Shown here: positions 27,799 through 36,510 of the stretch, piece by piece | Layout of the letters: each line of letters opens with the position of its first letter | Position numbering within the stretch: the first letter of the stretch is position 1 | Origin: Acinetobacter shaoyimingii | Lineage (GTDB): Bacteria; Pseudomonadota; Gammaproteobacteria; Pseudomonadales; Moraxellaceae | Direction: 5' to 3' | Assembly (NCBI RefSeq): GCF_011578045.1 | Contig: NZ_CP049801.1 | Span: 3,100,001-3,164,000, forward strand | Length of the DNA: 64,000 nt | The notes under the pieces: model-generated | The model's input: only the letters and a program-made list of their open reading frames with translations | The model's database searches: none | What the model was told of the DNA's origin: nothing | Program-made: the position numbers and the translations under genes

Positions 27799-28323
27799 AT
27801 GCATCAGAATAACAATCCTCATATACACTTACTCGATCAGAATAAATACTCTGAGATCGAGATAAATCATGATGAAATTGTTTTTTATTTCAATCAACTT
27901 GATTTATACATTAAAAATACTGCCGAATTCCAACACATTAAAATGGCTTTGCTTCAACACATAAAAGAGGCCAGAAAATATCTCAATAAGAGTATTAAAC
28001 TTTTGCAAAAAGAATATTCTGAAATTAACTTGTTAAATTTGGATATGAAAGTCTTCAATCAACATGAAAAAAAACAAAGGATTAACAATATTGAGGAAAT
28101 GGAAAATCAAATTCGAAAACTCATTAGCACAATTGATGAGCGTGTATTTCTGATTAAAACATTTTCATTTTCAGATACTAAAGCTCATGCAAGATTGCTC
28201 GCTTCTGCAATGATTGAACTCATGGAAATACAACATCTTTATATTTATCCTTACCGTGAAGATTTAATCCCTGACTTTTTGAAAAATATTGATTTCAAAG
28301 AAAAAATTAAATTGAAAAAATAA
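27799..28323 (+). CDS. Hypothetical cytoplasmic helical protein
   Basis: About 174 residues, rich in Lys, Glu, Ile and Asn, with long predicted helices and no signal peptide or membrane segment. Not recognised. A TTG 18 bases earlier could also start it; neither has a Shine-Dalgarno. AT-rich relative to its neighbours. Confidence 0.5.
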   Translation: MHQNNNPHIHLLDQNKYSEIEINHDEIVFYFNQLDLYIKNTAEFQHIKMALLQHIKEARKYLNKSIKLLQKEYSEINLLNLDMKVFNQHEKKQRINNIEEMENQIRKLISTIDERVFLIKTFSFSDTKAHARLLASAMIELMEIQHLYIYPYREDLIPDFLKNIDFKEKIKLKK

Positions 28324-28390
28324 ATGTAATCTAATTTATAGATGATACTTTAATGAAAATCAAAAAAAGATTTAAACTTGGAATAACATT

Positions 28391-28933
28391 ATGAAATTTA
28401 AAAAATCTGCTTTAACATTTTTAGGCCTAACCACTCTATTCATCCATCAAAGTTCGTATGCAATTTCGAATGATGAATTAAAAGCAATCATTGAGTGCAA
28501 AAGTAACACAGATCATTATCAGGAACTGACCGAAGATTACGAAAAAACTTTAAGTCAATTGGGTTGGAAACGTAATGATGATCCAGAGCACCCCCTTCTT
28601 TATATTTATCACCATACAAAAGCCTTAGATGTTTTTGGTCAGCCTACACAAGAAATTGCTTTGGCTGGACAAGCCATTGCTGCGGTTTATAGAAATAAAG
28701 ACTACAAACCATTTGCTCAAAAATTTGCAATTTCGCAGCAACCTGATTTTGTGAATATCCAGATATTTCGTGGTGAAAAATTAGTACGGACAGAGCCTGC
28801 GACCCCAGATCGTTTTACCTTTTACAATAAATTGGTGCTGTCTGAGCTCACAGGAAAATCGCCTATGAGTATTTTAGGATGTAGCTATGAAGCAGATAAA
28901 GCTGAAGCCGAGGCTTTATTTAACGATGAATAA
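28391..28933 (+). CDS. Periplasmic protein, unknown function
   Basis: 180 residues: a signal peptide (cleavage near SSYA, about 24), then a soluble domain with two Cys (IIECKSN, LGCSYE) far apart that may form a disulfide. No known domain recognised. Confidence 0.6.
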   Translation: MKFKKSALTFLGLTTLFIHQSSYAISNDELKAIIECKSNTDHYQELTEDYEKTLSQLGWKRNDDPEHPLLYIYHHTKALDVFGQPTQEIALAGQAIAAVYRNKDYKPFAQKFAISQQPDFVNIQIFRGEKLVRTEPATPDRFTFYNKLVLSELTGKSPMSILGCSYEADKAEAEALFNDE

Positions 28934-28967
28934 TTCTAAATAAACTGATTATAAAATGCCTCAAATT

Positions 28968-29008
28968 CCAAGATAAATGAATGACATTTATATATTTTCT
29001 TATCTTGG
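28968..29008. terminator. Possible terminator region between convergent genes
   Basis: Two mutually exclusive hairpins: CCAAGATAA/TTATCTTGG (outer) and ATAAATG/CATTTAT (inner). No clear T-run, so confidence is low. Confidence 0.3.
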
Positions 29009-29044
29009 ATATATAAATAAATTCTAACTAATCTATTCGAACGG

Positions 29045-30292
29045 TTAGAACTCCCCTTTCGCCAAACGTTCTTGCATGATGTTTTTGACAATACGTCTCG
29101 GGAAAGTAAACCACAAAGCAATTAACGCAAAGCAGGTTAATGCATATGCCCACATACCATGACTTTCATAGGTGATACGAACCAACTCAATCACAATAAA
29201 GAATGCCACCATCATGATCATACCCACTGCGGCTGCAACCGTACCTTGTGACACTGGCGATGAACTTAGCGCAAAACGATATAACACTGAAAAGCTACAC
29301 CCCTCACCAAAACTGATCAGCGTCATTCCAACAATTAAGCTCCACAGTAAATAGTCTTTCCAAATCACACCTGCGATTAAGATCAATGTGCCCAAAAGCA
29401 TAAGCGGCAAAGTCAGCATAACTGTTTTACCCAACGGCAAACGATCAATAATATTGATCAGCGCAATATTGCCAATGATTAAACCACCAAGAACAGGCAC
29501 TTGAGCTAGGCCATATTGCATATTGGTCAGACCCAAATGTTCTACCAATATCACAGGTGACAATGCAATCCATAGAATAAGCGGAATAGATACCATCGGA
29601 ATGGATAAAGCCAATCCCAGAAAACGACGATTGCGAAACACCGCTTTAAAATCATCCCAAATATAACTTAACGGCTTTTTTGTAACACTCAATTGATAAT
29701 TCGGCATTTTGGCTTTAAGCCCAAACCAACTTAAAGCCGCCAAAATAGCAATGCCAATAAAGCCCCAATGCCATGACACATGTTCAATCATAAATGCCCC
29801 CAAGACAGGGCCAAGCAATGGTGCAATAAGTGAAATATTTGCCATCAGTGCCATAACCTTGATGGCATCTCGTTCTTCAAAAATCTCTTGAATGGCAGCG
29901 TAACCGACAGCAGAAATGATGGTTAAGCCAATGCCTTGTAAAAATCGAAAGGCTAGAAATTGATGAATGCTTTGAGTAAAAATAATCAAAAGACAGCAAA
30001 TGACGAAGAATATCACGCCTGCCAAGAGCATTTTCTTTCGACCAATTCGGTCGGACAATGGACCAAGTAACCATGCCAAGCACGCGCCACCCAATAAGAA
30101 AAAAGACATGGAAGAGGGTGCCCACGAACTACTTACTCCAAAATCTTGGGTAATGGCGAGCATGGCAGGTTGGACTAAGTCATTACAGATATAAACTGAA
30201 AACTCAAATAGCACCAAAGCCAATGGGAATAAGAGTGTCGTTCGATTCAACTGAACTTTGGGAAGATTTTGCATAAAGACGAAAAAGCTCAT
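29045..30292 (-). CDS. craA: CraA-like MFS drug exporter (MdfA family)
   Basis: 415 residues with twelve hydrophobic segments. The MFS motif is GPLSDRIGRKK (after TM2), and the motif C-like stretch is ISLIAPLLGPVLGAF. The N-terminal block (NRTTLLFPLALVLFEFSVYI, with an embedded Glu) matches MdfA/CraA drug:H+ antiporters. From memory the whole protein follows A. baumannii CraA closely; CraA gives chloramphenicol resistance. The ATG at 30274 (MQNLPKVQ) is a likely alternative start. Species-intrinsic rather than acquired is the simplest reading. Confidence 0.85.
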   Translation of the reverse strand: MSFFVFMQNLPKVQLNRTTLLFPLALVLFEFSVYICNDLVQPAMLAITQDFGVSSSWAPSSMSFFLLGGACLAWLLGPLSDRIGRKKMLLAGVIFFVICCLLIIFTQSIHQFLAFRFLQGIGLTIISAVGYAAIQEIFEERDAIKVMALMANISLIAPLLGPVLGAFMIEHVSWHWGFIGIAILAALSWFGLKAKMPNYQLSVTKKPLSYIWDDFKAVFRNRRFLGLALSIPMVSIPLILWIALSPVILVEHLGLTNMQYGLAQVPVLGGLIIGNIALINIIDRLPLGKTVMLTLPLMLLGTLILIAGVIWKDYLLWSLIVGMTLISFGEGCSFSVLYRFALSSSPVSQGTVAAAVGMIMMVAFFIVIELVRITYESHGMWAYALTCFALIALWFTFPRRIVKNIMQERLAKGEF

Positions 30293-30403
30293 TCATCTAG
30301 ATATTGAATGTCTAGAATTTTGATTTATTTAGATTTGGCACAGTCTAACAGAGTTCTATTTCAAAAGCTTTTTATGCACAGTTATGCTTTAAAGAAACGA
30401 ATT

Positions 30404-31309
30404 TTATTCTGTCTCGATGGCTTTATAACGAATAAAATTACCCGTTTTTATATCATCAAAGGCTTCTAAAATTTCGTCATAGGTATTCATCACAAATGGT
30501 CCATGTCCATTGATCGGTTCATGAAATGGCGTAGCACTTAAATATAAAATATGGCTATCTCTTAACGCTGTAATTTCAACATCTTCCTGTAGATTCGACA
30601 TGACCGCTAAGCCATGATCATCCCATTCTTCGTGACTTGTTTCACTCGTCCCATGGTCATCTTGTGGTAGTTTAGCCCGTCCAGAACGCATATACAGCAT
30701 TGTGGTATCGCCAGATTTTGCAGGAAGTTGAATGGTGTGCCCTTGTTTTACGAACACATCATACACGTGTAATGGAGAATGAACTTTTGCTGGTCCCATA
30801 TACTCTTTATACCGCCCCGCTATGACTCGAATATAGCCTGCATCATGCTCTAACATCACTTTGGGGATATTGGCATCTTGAAGGCTTTGATAACGTGGTG
30901 GATTCATTTTGTCTTTTGCAGGTAAGTTGACCCAGAGTTGTAGCATTTCAAATACACCGCCCTGTTTTGCAAAATTTTGGCTAAAAATTTCTTTGTGTAT
31001 GACCCCTGATGCTGCTGTCATCCATTGCACATCTCCTGCGGAAATAATACCGCCTCCACCTGATGAATCTCGATGTTCAAGCTCACCTTGAAACATGATG
31101 GTCACTGTTTCAAAACCCCGATGTGGATGTTCACTCACGCCTTTTAGAATGCTGTTGGGTTTAAGCCGCCCAGGACCTAAATGGTCTAGTAACAGAAACG
31201 GCGAAACGGTGTTGCCCAATTCGTAATGGGAAAATACAGACAGAACAGGTGAAAAGTCACCGACTGAAAAGCGAGTGTCGTTACGATGGATAAATGCGAG
31301 GGTTTTCAT
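30404..31309 (-). CDS. Pirin family cupin protein
   Basis: 301 residues from the ATG giving MKTLAFIHRND; a frame from 31354 would add 15 unlikely residues. The pirin signature is intact: LDHLGPGRL, the metal-binding HPHRGFETVTIMFQGELEHRD, and WMTAASGVIHKE (His and Glu ligands). Pirins are Fe-binding cupins; some are quercetin dioxygenases and others regulators. The C-terminal cupin carries SPLHVYDVFV. Role here unspecified. Confidence 0.9.
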   Translation of the reverse strand: MKTLAFIHRNDTRFSVGDFSPVLSVFSHYELGNTVSPFLLLDHLGPGRLKPNSILKGVSEHPHRGFETVTIMFQGELEHRDSSGGGGIISAGDVQWMTAASGVIHKEIFSQNFAKQGGVFEMLQLWVNLPAKDKMNPPRYQSLQDANIPKVMLEHDAGYIRVIAGRYKEYMGPAKVHSPLHVYDVFVKQGHTIQLPAKSGDTTMLYMRSGRAKLPQDDHGTSETSHEEWDDHGLAVMSNLQEDVEITALRDSHILYLSATPFHEPINGHGPFVMNTYDEILEAFDDIKTGNFIRYKAIETE

Positions 31310-31397
31310 ATTATTTTTGGAATGTTGTTGGATGTTTTGATCATAACCTAGCAAATGCTGAGATTCGATAGGCTAAATGATTTTCTGTGTTGCGGAT

Positions 31398-32663
31398 TTA
31401 GGATGCTTCTTGAATTGTAGAAATTTCTCGAATTCCGAAGTTAATTTTTGGGTTAGGAAGAAATTTTAGCCAACCTTTTTTCATCCATTTTTCAATAATT
31501 TCATTCCCTAATATATCTAATAAATTATTTAACAATCTCGGTGCATCATTTTCATAGTAATAAACTATTACTGTACATAGCACTCTTTCCTTTCGATTCA
31601 AGGAAAAAATTTCACGAATATAGCTTTCATCTGATTCTGCTAAAGAATGTCCCCAAATAAAAATATTAATCTCCCTCCTACCCACATTTGAATTTTCTAA
31701 CATATTTTTAATATTTTGGTTTTCTTCTAAAAAAAGATAATCTGTATTTTTTAATAATTTTTGATGATATTTAGTAAAACTATAGTTTTTAAATTTTTTA
31801 AGAAATTGATTTTTTAAATCCGGTATTCCTAATACTAATTCATTTCCAACTTGTCCATGCACAAACTCTACTTTAGCTGATGCATCATAGAATCTTTTAT
31901 ACGTATTTGTATAATTAAAAGATAAAACTGTTAAATCATTCATAGGGAAATTTAAATTATCTTTAATAATTTCATTCTTTAGATTTAATTTTTCAATAAT
32001 TTTGATCAAATACCAGTCAAATAAATCAATAAAATAATTTAAGTCTTTTTCAAGATCCTTAATTAAAGAATGAAAATCAAAATCTAAGTTCGTATCTTTA
32101 TTCCTATAGTATTTTGAATTAATTTGTGATCTATTGATTAGACTTGTATTTGGTAAAGTATTTAAAATATTGAGCAATGATAACTTTTCTAAAGTTTTTT
32201 CTTTAAAATTTAAATATTTATAATTAGGATCTTCTTGATCTAATTTACATAGAACTGACTGCTCCAATTTTTCATGCTTATTATAAATTCTTTCTGCTTT
32301 TTCAATAAAATTTGCTACTAAATCCAATGCTCTTGAAAATTCAATTTCAAAATCAATCCATGTATCTATTTCATTTACGTGATGATTAAAAAATTGATAC
32401 CACACATTTCCTTTTAACTTTTCTTTTAATACCTCAATTTCATTGAAGTATATTTCAATTTCATCAGTTCTATACAAAGCTTTTGTTTTTTCAAAGAACC
32501 TAGACTCTGACTCATATAGTAAAGAAAATAAGTCATCAAATTTCATATTCTGACTAGACTCTGGCCAATTTTCTATTACAGTCATTACTTTAATAAAGTG
32601 ATGGTACTTCGTCGGCAAATAATGCGATAAATCAAAACCATTCCCCACAATTAAAATATTCAT
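31398..32663 (-). CDS. AbiH-family abortive-infection protein
   Basis: 421 residues. The N-terminus MNILIVGNGFDLSHYLPT is the hallmark of the AbiH family (bacteriophage abortive infection), with LSFNYTNTYKRFYD and the late IFIWGHSLAESDESYI as further family-like spots. The mechanism of AbiH is not established; the glycine-rich start looks nucleotide-binding. The ATG chosen begins exactly at the family motif; an upstream ATG at 32684 adds seven hydrophobic residues. The gene is markedly AT-rich against its neighbours, consistent with transfer. It is divergent from the small peptide gene that follows. Confidence 0.82.
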   Translation of the reverse strand: MNILIVGNGFDLSHYLPTKYHHFIKVMTVIENWPESSQNMKFDDLFSLLYESESRFFEKTKALYRTDEIEIYFNEIEVLKEKLKGNVWYQFFNHHVNEIDTWIDFEIEFSRALDLVANFIEKAERIYNKHEKLEQSVLCKLDQEDPNYKYLNFKEKTLEKLSLLNILNTLPNTSLINRSQINSKYYRNKDTNLDFDFHSLIKDLEKDLNYFIDLFDWYLIKIIEKLNLKNEIIKDNLNFPMNDLTVLSFNYTNTYKRFYDASAKVEFVHGQVGNELVLGIPDLKNQFLKKFKNYSFTKYHQKLLKNTDYLFLEENQNIKNMLENSNVGRREINIFIWGHSLAESDESYIREIFSLNRKERVLCTVIVYYYENDAPRLLNNLLDILGNEIIEKWMKKGWLKFLPNPKINFGIREISTIQEAS

Positions 32664-32684
32664 TAAAAACCCCAAAAAAAACAT

Positions 32685-33187
32685 AAAAGTGCATAAGTCG
32701 ATAGGTTTTTTTATGAACTAAAATTCTTACTTTTACAATCAAAATAATTAGAAAAACAAGTTTGTATTTTTCTATACCACTGACCTGTCAAATCCCTCAC
32801 ACTAAAATTTCAATTTCTGGTCAAGGCCAAATAATTGTCCGACAATTCAACTTAAAACTGACATTTATCTAAAATTTTCCATCACCATTCCTGTAAAAAA
32901 ACTAAAATTCTTTACAAAACAAATTTTTATCCATCCTCAAAAGAATGTAAAAAAAATAGTAAGTTAATTTTATTTACCCATTTTGATGTAACTATTAAGT
33001 AATTTTTCAATTGTTTCATTACCCAACTTAACCAGCCAATAACCCGACTACATTGAAATATTTTTCACAGATGCAAACATAGCGCTTAAGGTTAGCCATC
33101 GGCTTTTCCCCCACTATAAATGAAAAATTATAGTGTTCTCCCAGAAAGCATTATGCAATTAAAGCATGATGAAAAATATTAGGAAAA
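32685..33187. other. Gene-free region between AbiH and the double-glycine peptide gene
   Basis: About 500 AT-rich bases with no credible frame. It must contain the divergent promoters of both genes. An inverted repeat near the right end overlaps a possible -10 box (see next entry). Confidence 0.5.
33112..33135 (+). promoter_or_regulatory. Inverted repeat over a possible -10 box of the peptide gene
   Basis: CACTATAA and TTATAGTG are perfect 8-bp arms around 8 bases; the left arm contains TATAAA. This could be an operator or a 5'-UTR hairpin. The -35 side is weak. Confidence 0.4.
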
Positions 33188-33403
33188 ATGATGAAAAACA
33201 ATCTAGTAGAATTAAACCAAGACGAAATTCAAACTGTATCTGGTGCTGGTCGTGTATCTGACTTCGTTGGCGACCTTGGTGAACGTTACAACTTCGGTCG
33301 TAATGCTGAAAACCGTATCATCAAAGCAAGTGATACCACTCAAGACGTTTTGAACAAAGTAGGCTTACCACTTGTTTCAAATCTTATTAAATTTATTCTC
33401 TAA
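33188..33403 (+). CDS. Small double-glycine-leader peptide (class II microcin-like precursor)
   Basis: 71 residues. The leader (NNLVELNQDEIQTVSGA) has the pattern of double-glycine export signals: Leu, Glu and Val/Ile at conserved spacing and Gly-Ala before the cut. Cleavage would release a 51-residue peptide starting GRVSDF and ending in the hydrophobic stretch LVSNLIKFIL. Such peptides are normally processed and exported by a C39-peptidase ABC transporter; none is in the window, nor is an immunity gene evident. AGGA precedes two adjacent ATG codons. Codon use is more like highly expressed chromosomal genes than that of neighbouring AbiH. Bacteriocin function is inference. Confidence 0.72.
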   Translation: MMKNNLVELNQDEIQTVSGAGRVSDFVGDLGERYNFGRNAENRIIKASDTTQDVLNKVGLPLVSNLIKFIL

Positions 33404-33422
33404 TTTGTAATTAAAGAATAAT

Positions 33423-33468
33423 AAACCTAAGGAAAATAATTTTAAGATATTATTTTTCTTAGGTTTTT
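33423..33468 (+). terminator. Strong terminator of the peptide gene
   Basis: An 18-bp stem (AAACCTAAGG... with ...TTCTTAGGTTT, one G-U pair) with an 8-base loop, ending in T-rich sequence. Confidence 0.88.
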
Positions 33469-33606
33469 GTAATTTTGTTTATACCAAGCCTTTCTATATA
33501 AAATTTGAGTGGATTCAGAAATAATCTCAAAAAACTCTTACTAAAAATCAAATAATTTGGTGGGTTCTTCAAGTTTAATCATGAGTACTTCTAAAGATCA
33601 TGTTAT

Positions 33607-33636
33607 AAAAAAAGTGCATCTTATGACGCACTTTTC
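33607..33636 (-). terminator. Intrinsic terminator for the minus-strand lipoprotein gene
   Basis: Read on the minus strand: AAAAGTGC stem with GCACTTTT, closed internally by further pairs and followed by T7. Confidence 0.8.
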
Positions 33637-33706
33637 TAATCGATAGAATTAATTCTGTAAGATTCAGAGCACAATTTACACTGACTCTTGCAATCAATTC
33701 ATGCGC

Positions 33707-34081
33707 TTATGAACATAAATTCGTTTGGAATTCTTTAGAACTTCCTCTTTGACATTGATATTCCTTTTTGGTCTCAATCAACACCCAATCATCCTTAAAA
33801 TTCTTAAAACTATATACGGTACGAATTGAACGAACCGAATCATCCATTAATCCAGTTTCAGTGACTTTTACTTGTGCCACGCTTGGGTTTTCTACACGAT
33901 TAAAATACTGACGAATTTCAACCGTACTAAGCTTTTTCCTTAAATCTGGGCGCTCTTTCAACACTTGAGCAAGCGGCGTATCACTCGATAAAAAATTCAC
34001 TTTATGAGCCAACTTCTCTGTGGTTGCACAGCCAGACAACAATGCCAAAGACAAAACAGACATAGATATTAAATTACGCAT
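33707..34081 (-). CDS. Lipoprotein, paralogue of its upstream neighbour
   Basis: 124 residues from the ATG giving MRNLISMSVL; lipobox LSGC. A longer frame from 34108 lacks a proper signal peptide. The C-terminal part (IRQYFN, VTETGLMDDSV, YSFKNFKDDWVLIE, YQCQRGSS, LCS) matches that of the next protein position by position, including two Cys. Envelope protein of unknown role. Confidence 0.68.
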   Translation of the reverse strand: MRNLISMSVLSLALLSGCATTEKLAHKVNFLSSDTPLAQVLKERPDLRKKLSTVEIRQYFNRVENPSVAQVKVTETGLMDDSVRSIRTVYSFKNFKDDWVLIETKKEYQCQRGSSKEFQTNLCS

Positions 34082-34189
34082 TGGGGACAGTCCCTGATCA
34101 AAAGGCATAGCCCATCATGCTACGCCTTTTCAAATCAATCTGTAGAAACTCTGTTGTTTTAACGAAAGATTATTTAAAACATCTTGTAT

Positions 34190-34642
34190 TTATGGGCAAA
34201 GTTTCTTGGTGAAATTTTTAGTATCTGGTCCACGACCACAACGCCATGTGTCTTCTTTACGTATTTCTTTCCACTGCCCATCTATAAATTTAAAATCATA
34301 TTTCACACGTTCAGCCTCCACCGAATCATCTGCCAGCCCCTCTTTGGTCAAGATCACTGTCGCTTCGTTTTTACTAGATTGAGGCGAATTAAATTCTTGA
34401 CGAATATCTAAGATTCGAAAGTCATTTAAATCTTTAACCTTCTTAAATACTTGATCAATTGGAGAATTCTCGATCGCACTGGCATCAGGCGTTTCAGTCG
34501 GTGGGGTTTCATCTACGATTTGAGCAGCAGAAGCTGTTGAAGATTCTGCGGTATTACTCGTTTTTTGTTCACCACAACCCAATAAAAATGTCGTCGTAAG
34601 TGATGTCAAAATGAGTATTGGGAGGAAGTTATTTTTAAACAT
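34190..34642 (-). CDS. Lipoprotein, paralogue of its downstream neighbour
   Basis: 150 residues; signal ends LLGC, followed by a Ser/Thr/Pro/Ala-rich linker. The C-terminal domain (DIRQEFN, LTKEGLADDSVEAE, YDFKFIDGQWKEI, WRCGRG, LCP) clearly parallels the previous lipoprotein. The start at 34642 gives the proper signal; the frame extends to 34702 through the terminator of the preceding gene. Confidence 0.68.
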   Translation of the reverse strand: MFKNNFLPILILTSLTTTFLLGCGEQKTSNTAESSTASAAQIVDETPPTETPDASAIENSPIDQVFKKVKDLNDFRILDIRQEFNSPQSSKNEATVILTKEGLADDSVEAERVKYDFKFIDGQWKEIRKEDTWRCGRGPDTKNFTKKLCP

Positions 34643-34654
34643 TTTATTCTCAAG

Positions 34655-34687
34655 TATAAAAAAACAGCACCCACTAGGATGCTGTAT
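34655..34687 (-). terminator. Terminator of the FAD-linked oxidase gene
   Basis: On the minus strand ACAGCA/TGCTGT pairs around a 10-base loop and is followed by T7. Confidence 0.75.
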
Positions 34688-34745
34688 TTTGATAAATAAC
34701 AATATATTGCGTATGTAACTTAGCTTAATTCACTACGTTAAAACT

Positions 34746-36158
34746 TTAGTTTAAATCAAACAATTTACCTGGGTTCATAATACCGTTTGGATCGAACACT
34801 TGTTTTAAGGCTTTCATGTATTCGATTTCTTCTGCTGAACGTGTGTAATCTAAGTATGGCTTTTTAGTCATACCTACGCCATGTTCCGCGGAAATTGAAC
34901 CGTCATATTTTTTCACGGTTTCAAACACATATTTATTGACCACCTGACATTTTCCAAAGAACTCATCTTTGCTTAAATCAGCAGGTTTTAAAATATTTAA
35001 ATGTAAGTTCCCGTCACCAATATGACCAAACCAACAGATTTCAAAGTCAGGATAGTTCTCAGACACAATCGCATCAATTTCTTTAATAAATGCAGGCACG
35101 TGTGTGATTAACACTGAAATATCATTTTTGTATGGGGTAAAAGGCGCAATAGATTCAGAAATATCTTCACGTAAACGCCATAAGCTTTCAACTTGCTCCA
35201 AACTTTGGCTCAGTACGCCATCAAGCACCCAGCCTTGTTCCATACAGTGCTCAAAAATTTCCATCGCCTTGTCCATAATCGGCTCAAACGGCGCTTCAAA
35301 TTCAAGCAATACATAAAATGGGCATTCGGTTTCAAATGGACGTTGTACATGACCATTTGCCAAAACCTTTTGCATTGCAAGCTCACCAAAGAACTCAAAT
35401 GCAGTTAAATCGATTTTTGCTTGAAAGGCATGAAGGACTGGCATCACCGCATCAAAATCTGGAACACCCAATACCATCACTTGTAGATCTTGTGGCTGAC
35501 GCTCCAACTTAATTTCAGCTTCAGTCACTAAACCTAAAGTCCCTTCACCACCAATAAACAAGTGTTGAAGTGCATAACCAGTTGCGTTCTTGATCATGCC
35601 TTTGTTTAAACGAAGGATGTCACCCTTACCAGTCACTACGGTTAGACCGAGTACCCAATTACGTGTCATGCCGTATTTAATGACTTTAATACCGCCAGCG
35701 TTGGTCCCGATGTTTCCGCCGATTTGACTAGACCCTGCCGAAGCAAAATCGACTGGATAATACATGCCCTGTTCTTCAGCATAATTTTGCAGTTGTTCAG
35801 TCACTACGCCTGCTTGAACACGCACCATACGATCTGCTGGGAAAAATTCCAGAATTTGGTTCATTTTGTCCATGCTGATGACAATTTCACCATTGGCAGC
35901 CACTGCACCTGCTGAAAGACCTGTACGACCGCCACTAGGCATAATCGCGACATTAAACTGGTTAGCGAGTTTTACAATCGCTTGCACTTGTTCCGTGGTC
36001 GATGGAAAAACAATAACAGATGGGTTTGGATCGAAATGTTTTGTATGATCTCGACCCCAATTTTGGAGACTATCCGCATCAGTTTTAATGCGGTTTTCAC
36101 CCACAATGGCTGTTAATTGGGTCAATAACTCAGGTGTTAAAGCGACTGGAGCGTTCAT
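34746..36158 (-). CDS. FAD-linked D-2-hydroxyglutarate dehydrogenase-like oxidase
   Basis: 470 residues from the ATG giving MNAPVALT. FAD_binding_4/FAD-oxidase C architecture: PP-loop PSGGRTGLSAGAV (about 79-91), AGSSQIGGNIGTNAGG, GGEGTLGLVTEAEI, and the C-terminal metal site GHIGDGNLHLNIL with SAEHGVG. This family includes D-lactate and D-2-hydroxyglutarate dehydrogenases. The gene is divergent from serA, the same association described in Pseudomonas, where D2HGDH reoxidises D-2-hydroxyglutarate made by SerA. I favour that assignment; glycolate or D-lactate oxidation remain possible. Confidence 0.85.
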   Translation of the reverse strand: MNAPVALTPELLTQLTAIVGENRIKTDADSLQNWGRDHTKHFDPNPSVIVFPSTTEQVQAIVKLANQFNVAIMPSGGRTGLSAGAVAANGEIVISMDKMNQILEFFPADRMVRVQAGVVTEQLQNYAEEQGMYYPVDFASAGSSQIGGNIGTNAGGIKVIKYGMTRNWVLGLTVVTGKGDILRLNKGMIKNATGYALQHLFIGGEGTLGLVTEAEIKLERQPQDLQVMVLGVPDFDAVMPVLHAFQAKIDLTAFEFFGELAMQKVLANGHVQRPFETECPFYVLLEFEAPFEPIMDKAMEIFEHCMEQGWVLDGVLSQSLEQVESLWRLREDISESIAPFTPYKNDISVLITHVPAFIKEIDAIVSENYPDFEICWFGHIGDGNLHLNILKPADLSKDEFFGKCQVVNKYVFETVKKYDGSISAEHGVGMTKKPYLDYTRSAEEIEYMKALKQVFDPNGIMNPGKLFDLN

Positions 36159-36510
36159 CGTTTGCAGACCTAGCAAGAAATATTCAAGTAATGGTGCGTC
36201 TATAAAGTGTTCATATTTAATGAATTAAAAATGAGCGTCCCTCAAGACTAAAGTAAATAAATTTCAACATCAATGTTGTTGAAGTTTCCCACGATTCAGC
36301 ATTATAAGGCATTTTGCCTTGAAACCCTGATAAAAATGGACATTTTGATAATGTAGCTTAAATATTACGAGCTTAATTAGACCAAGCTTGACCTATTTTC
36401 ACTATATATTGCAAAAATACCTATGCACGATGTCATAAAGGAAATGTATATAGACCGCTCACGTATGGTATCATATCGCGACTAAATTTGGCCTTTGTAG
36501 CGGAGCCGTA
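36159..36510. other. Divergent promoter region between D2HGDH-like gene and serA
   Basis: About 350 bases with no frame. A small hairpin AAGGCA-TTT-TGCCTT lies at 36306-36320. CGGAG serves as Shine-Dalgarno for serA. Shared regulation of both genes is plausible but no operator is obvious. Confidence 0.5.

Noticed and set aside
31398..33403. Prophage or integrated element carrying AbiH and the peptide gene
   Set aside because: No integrase, structural phage gene, tRNA target or attachment repeats seen.
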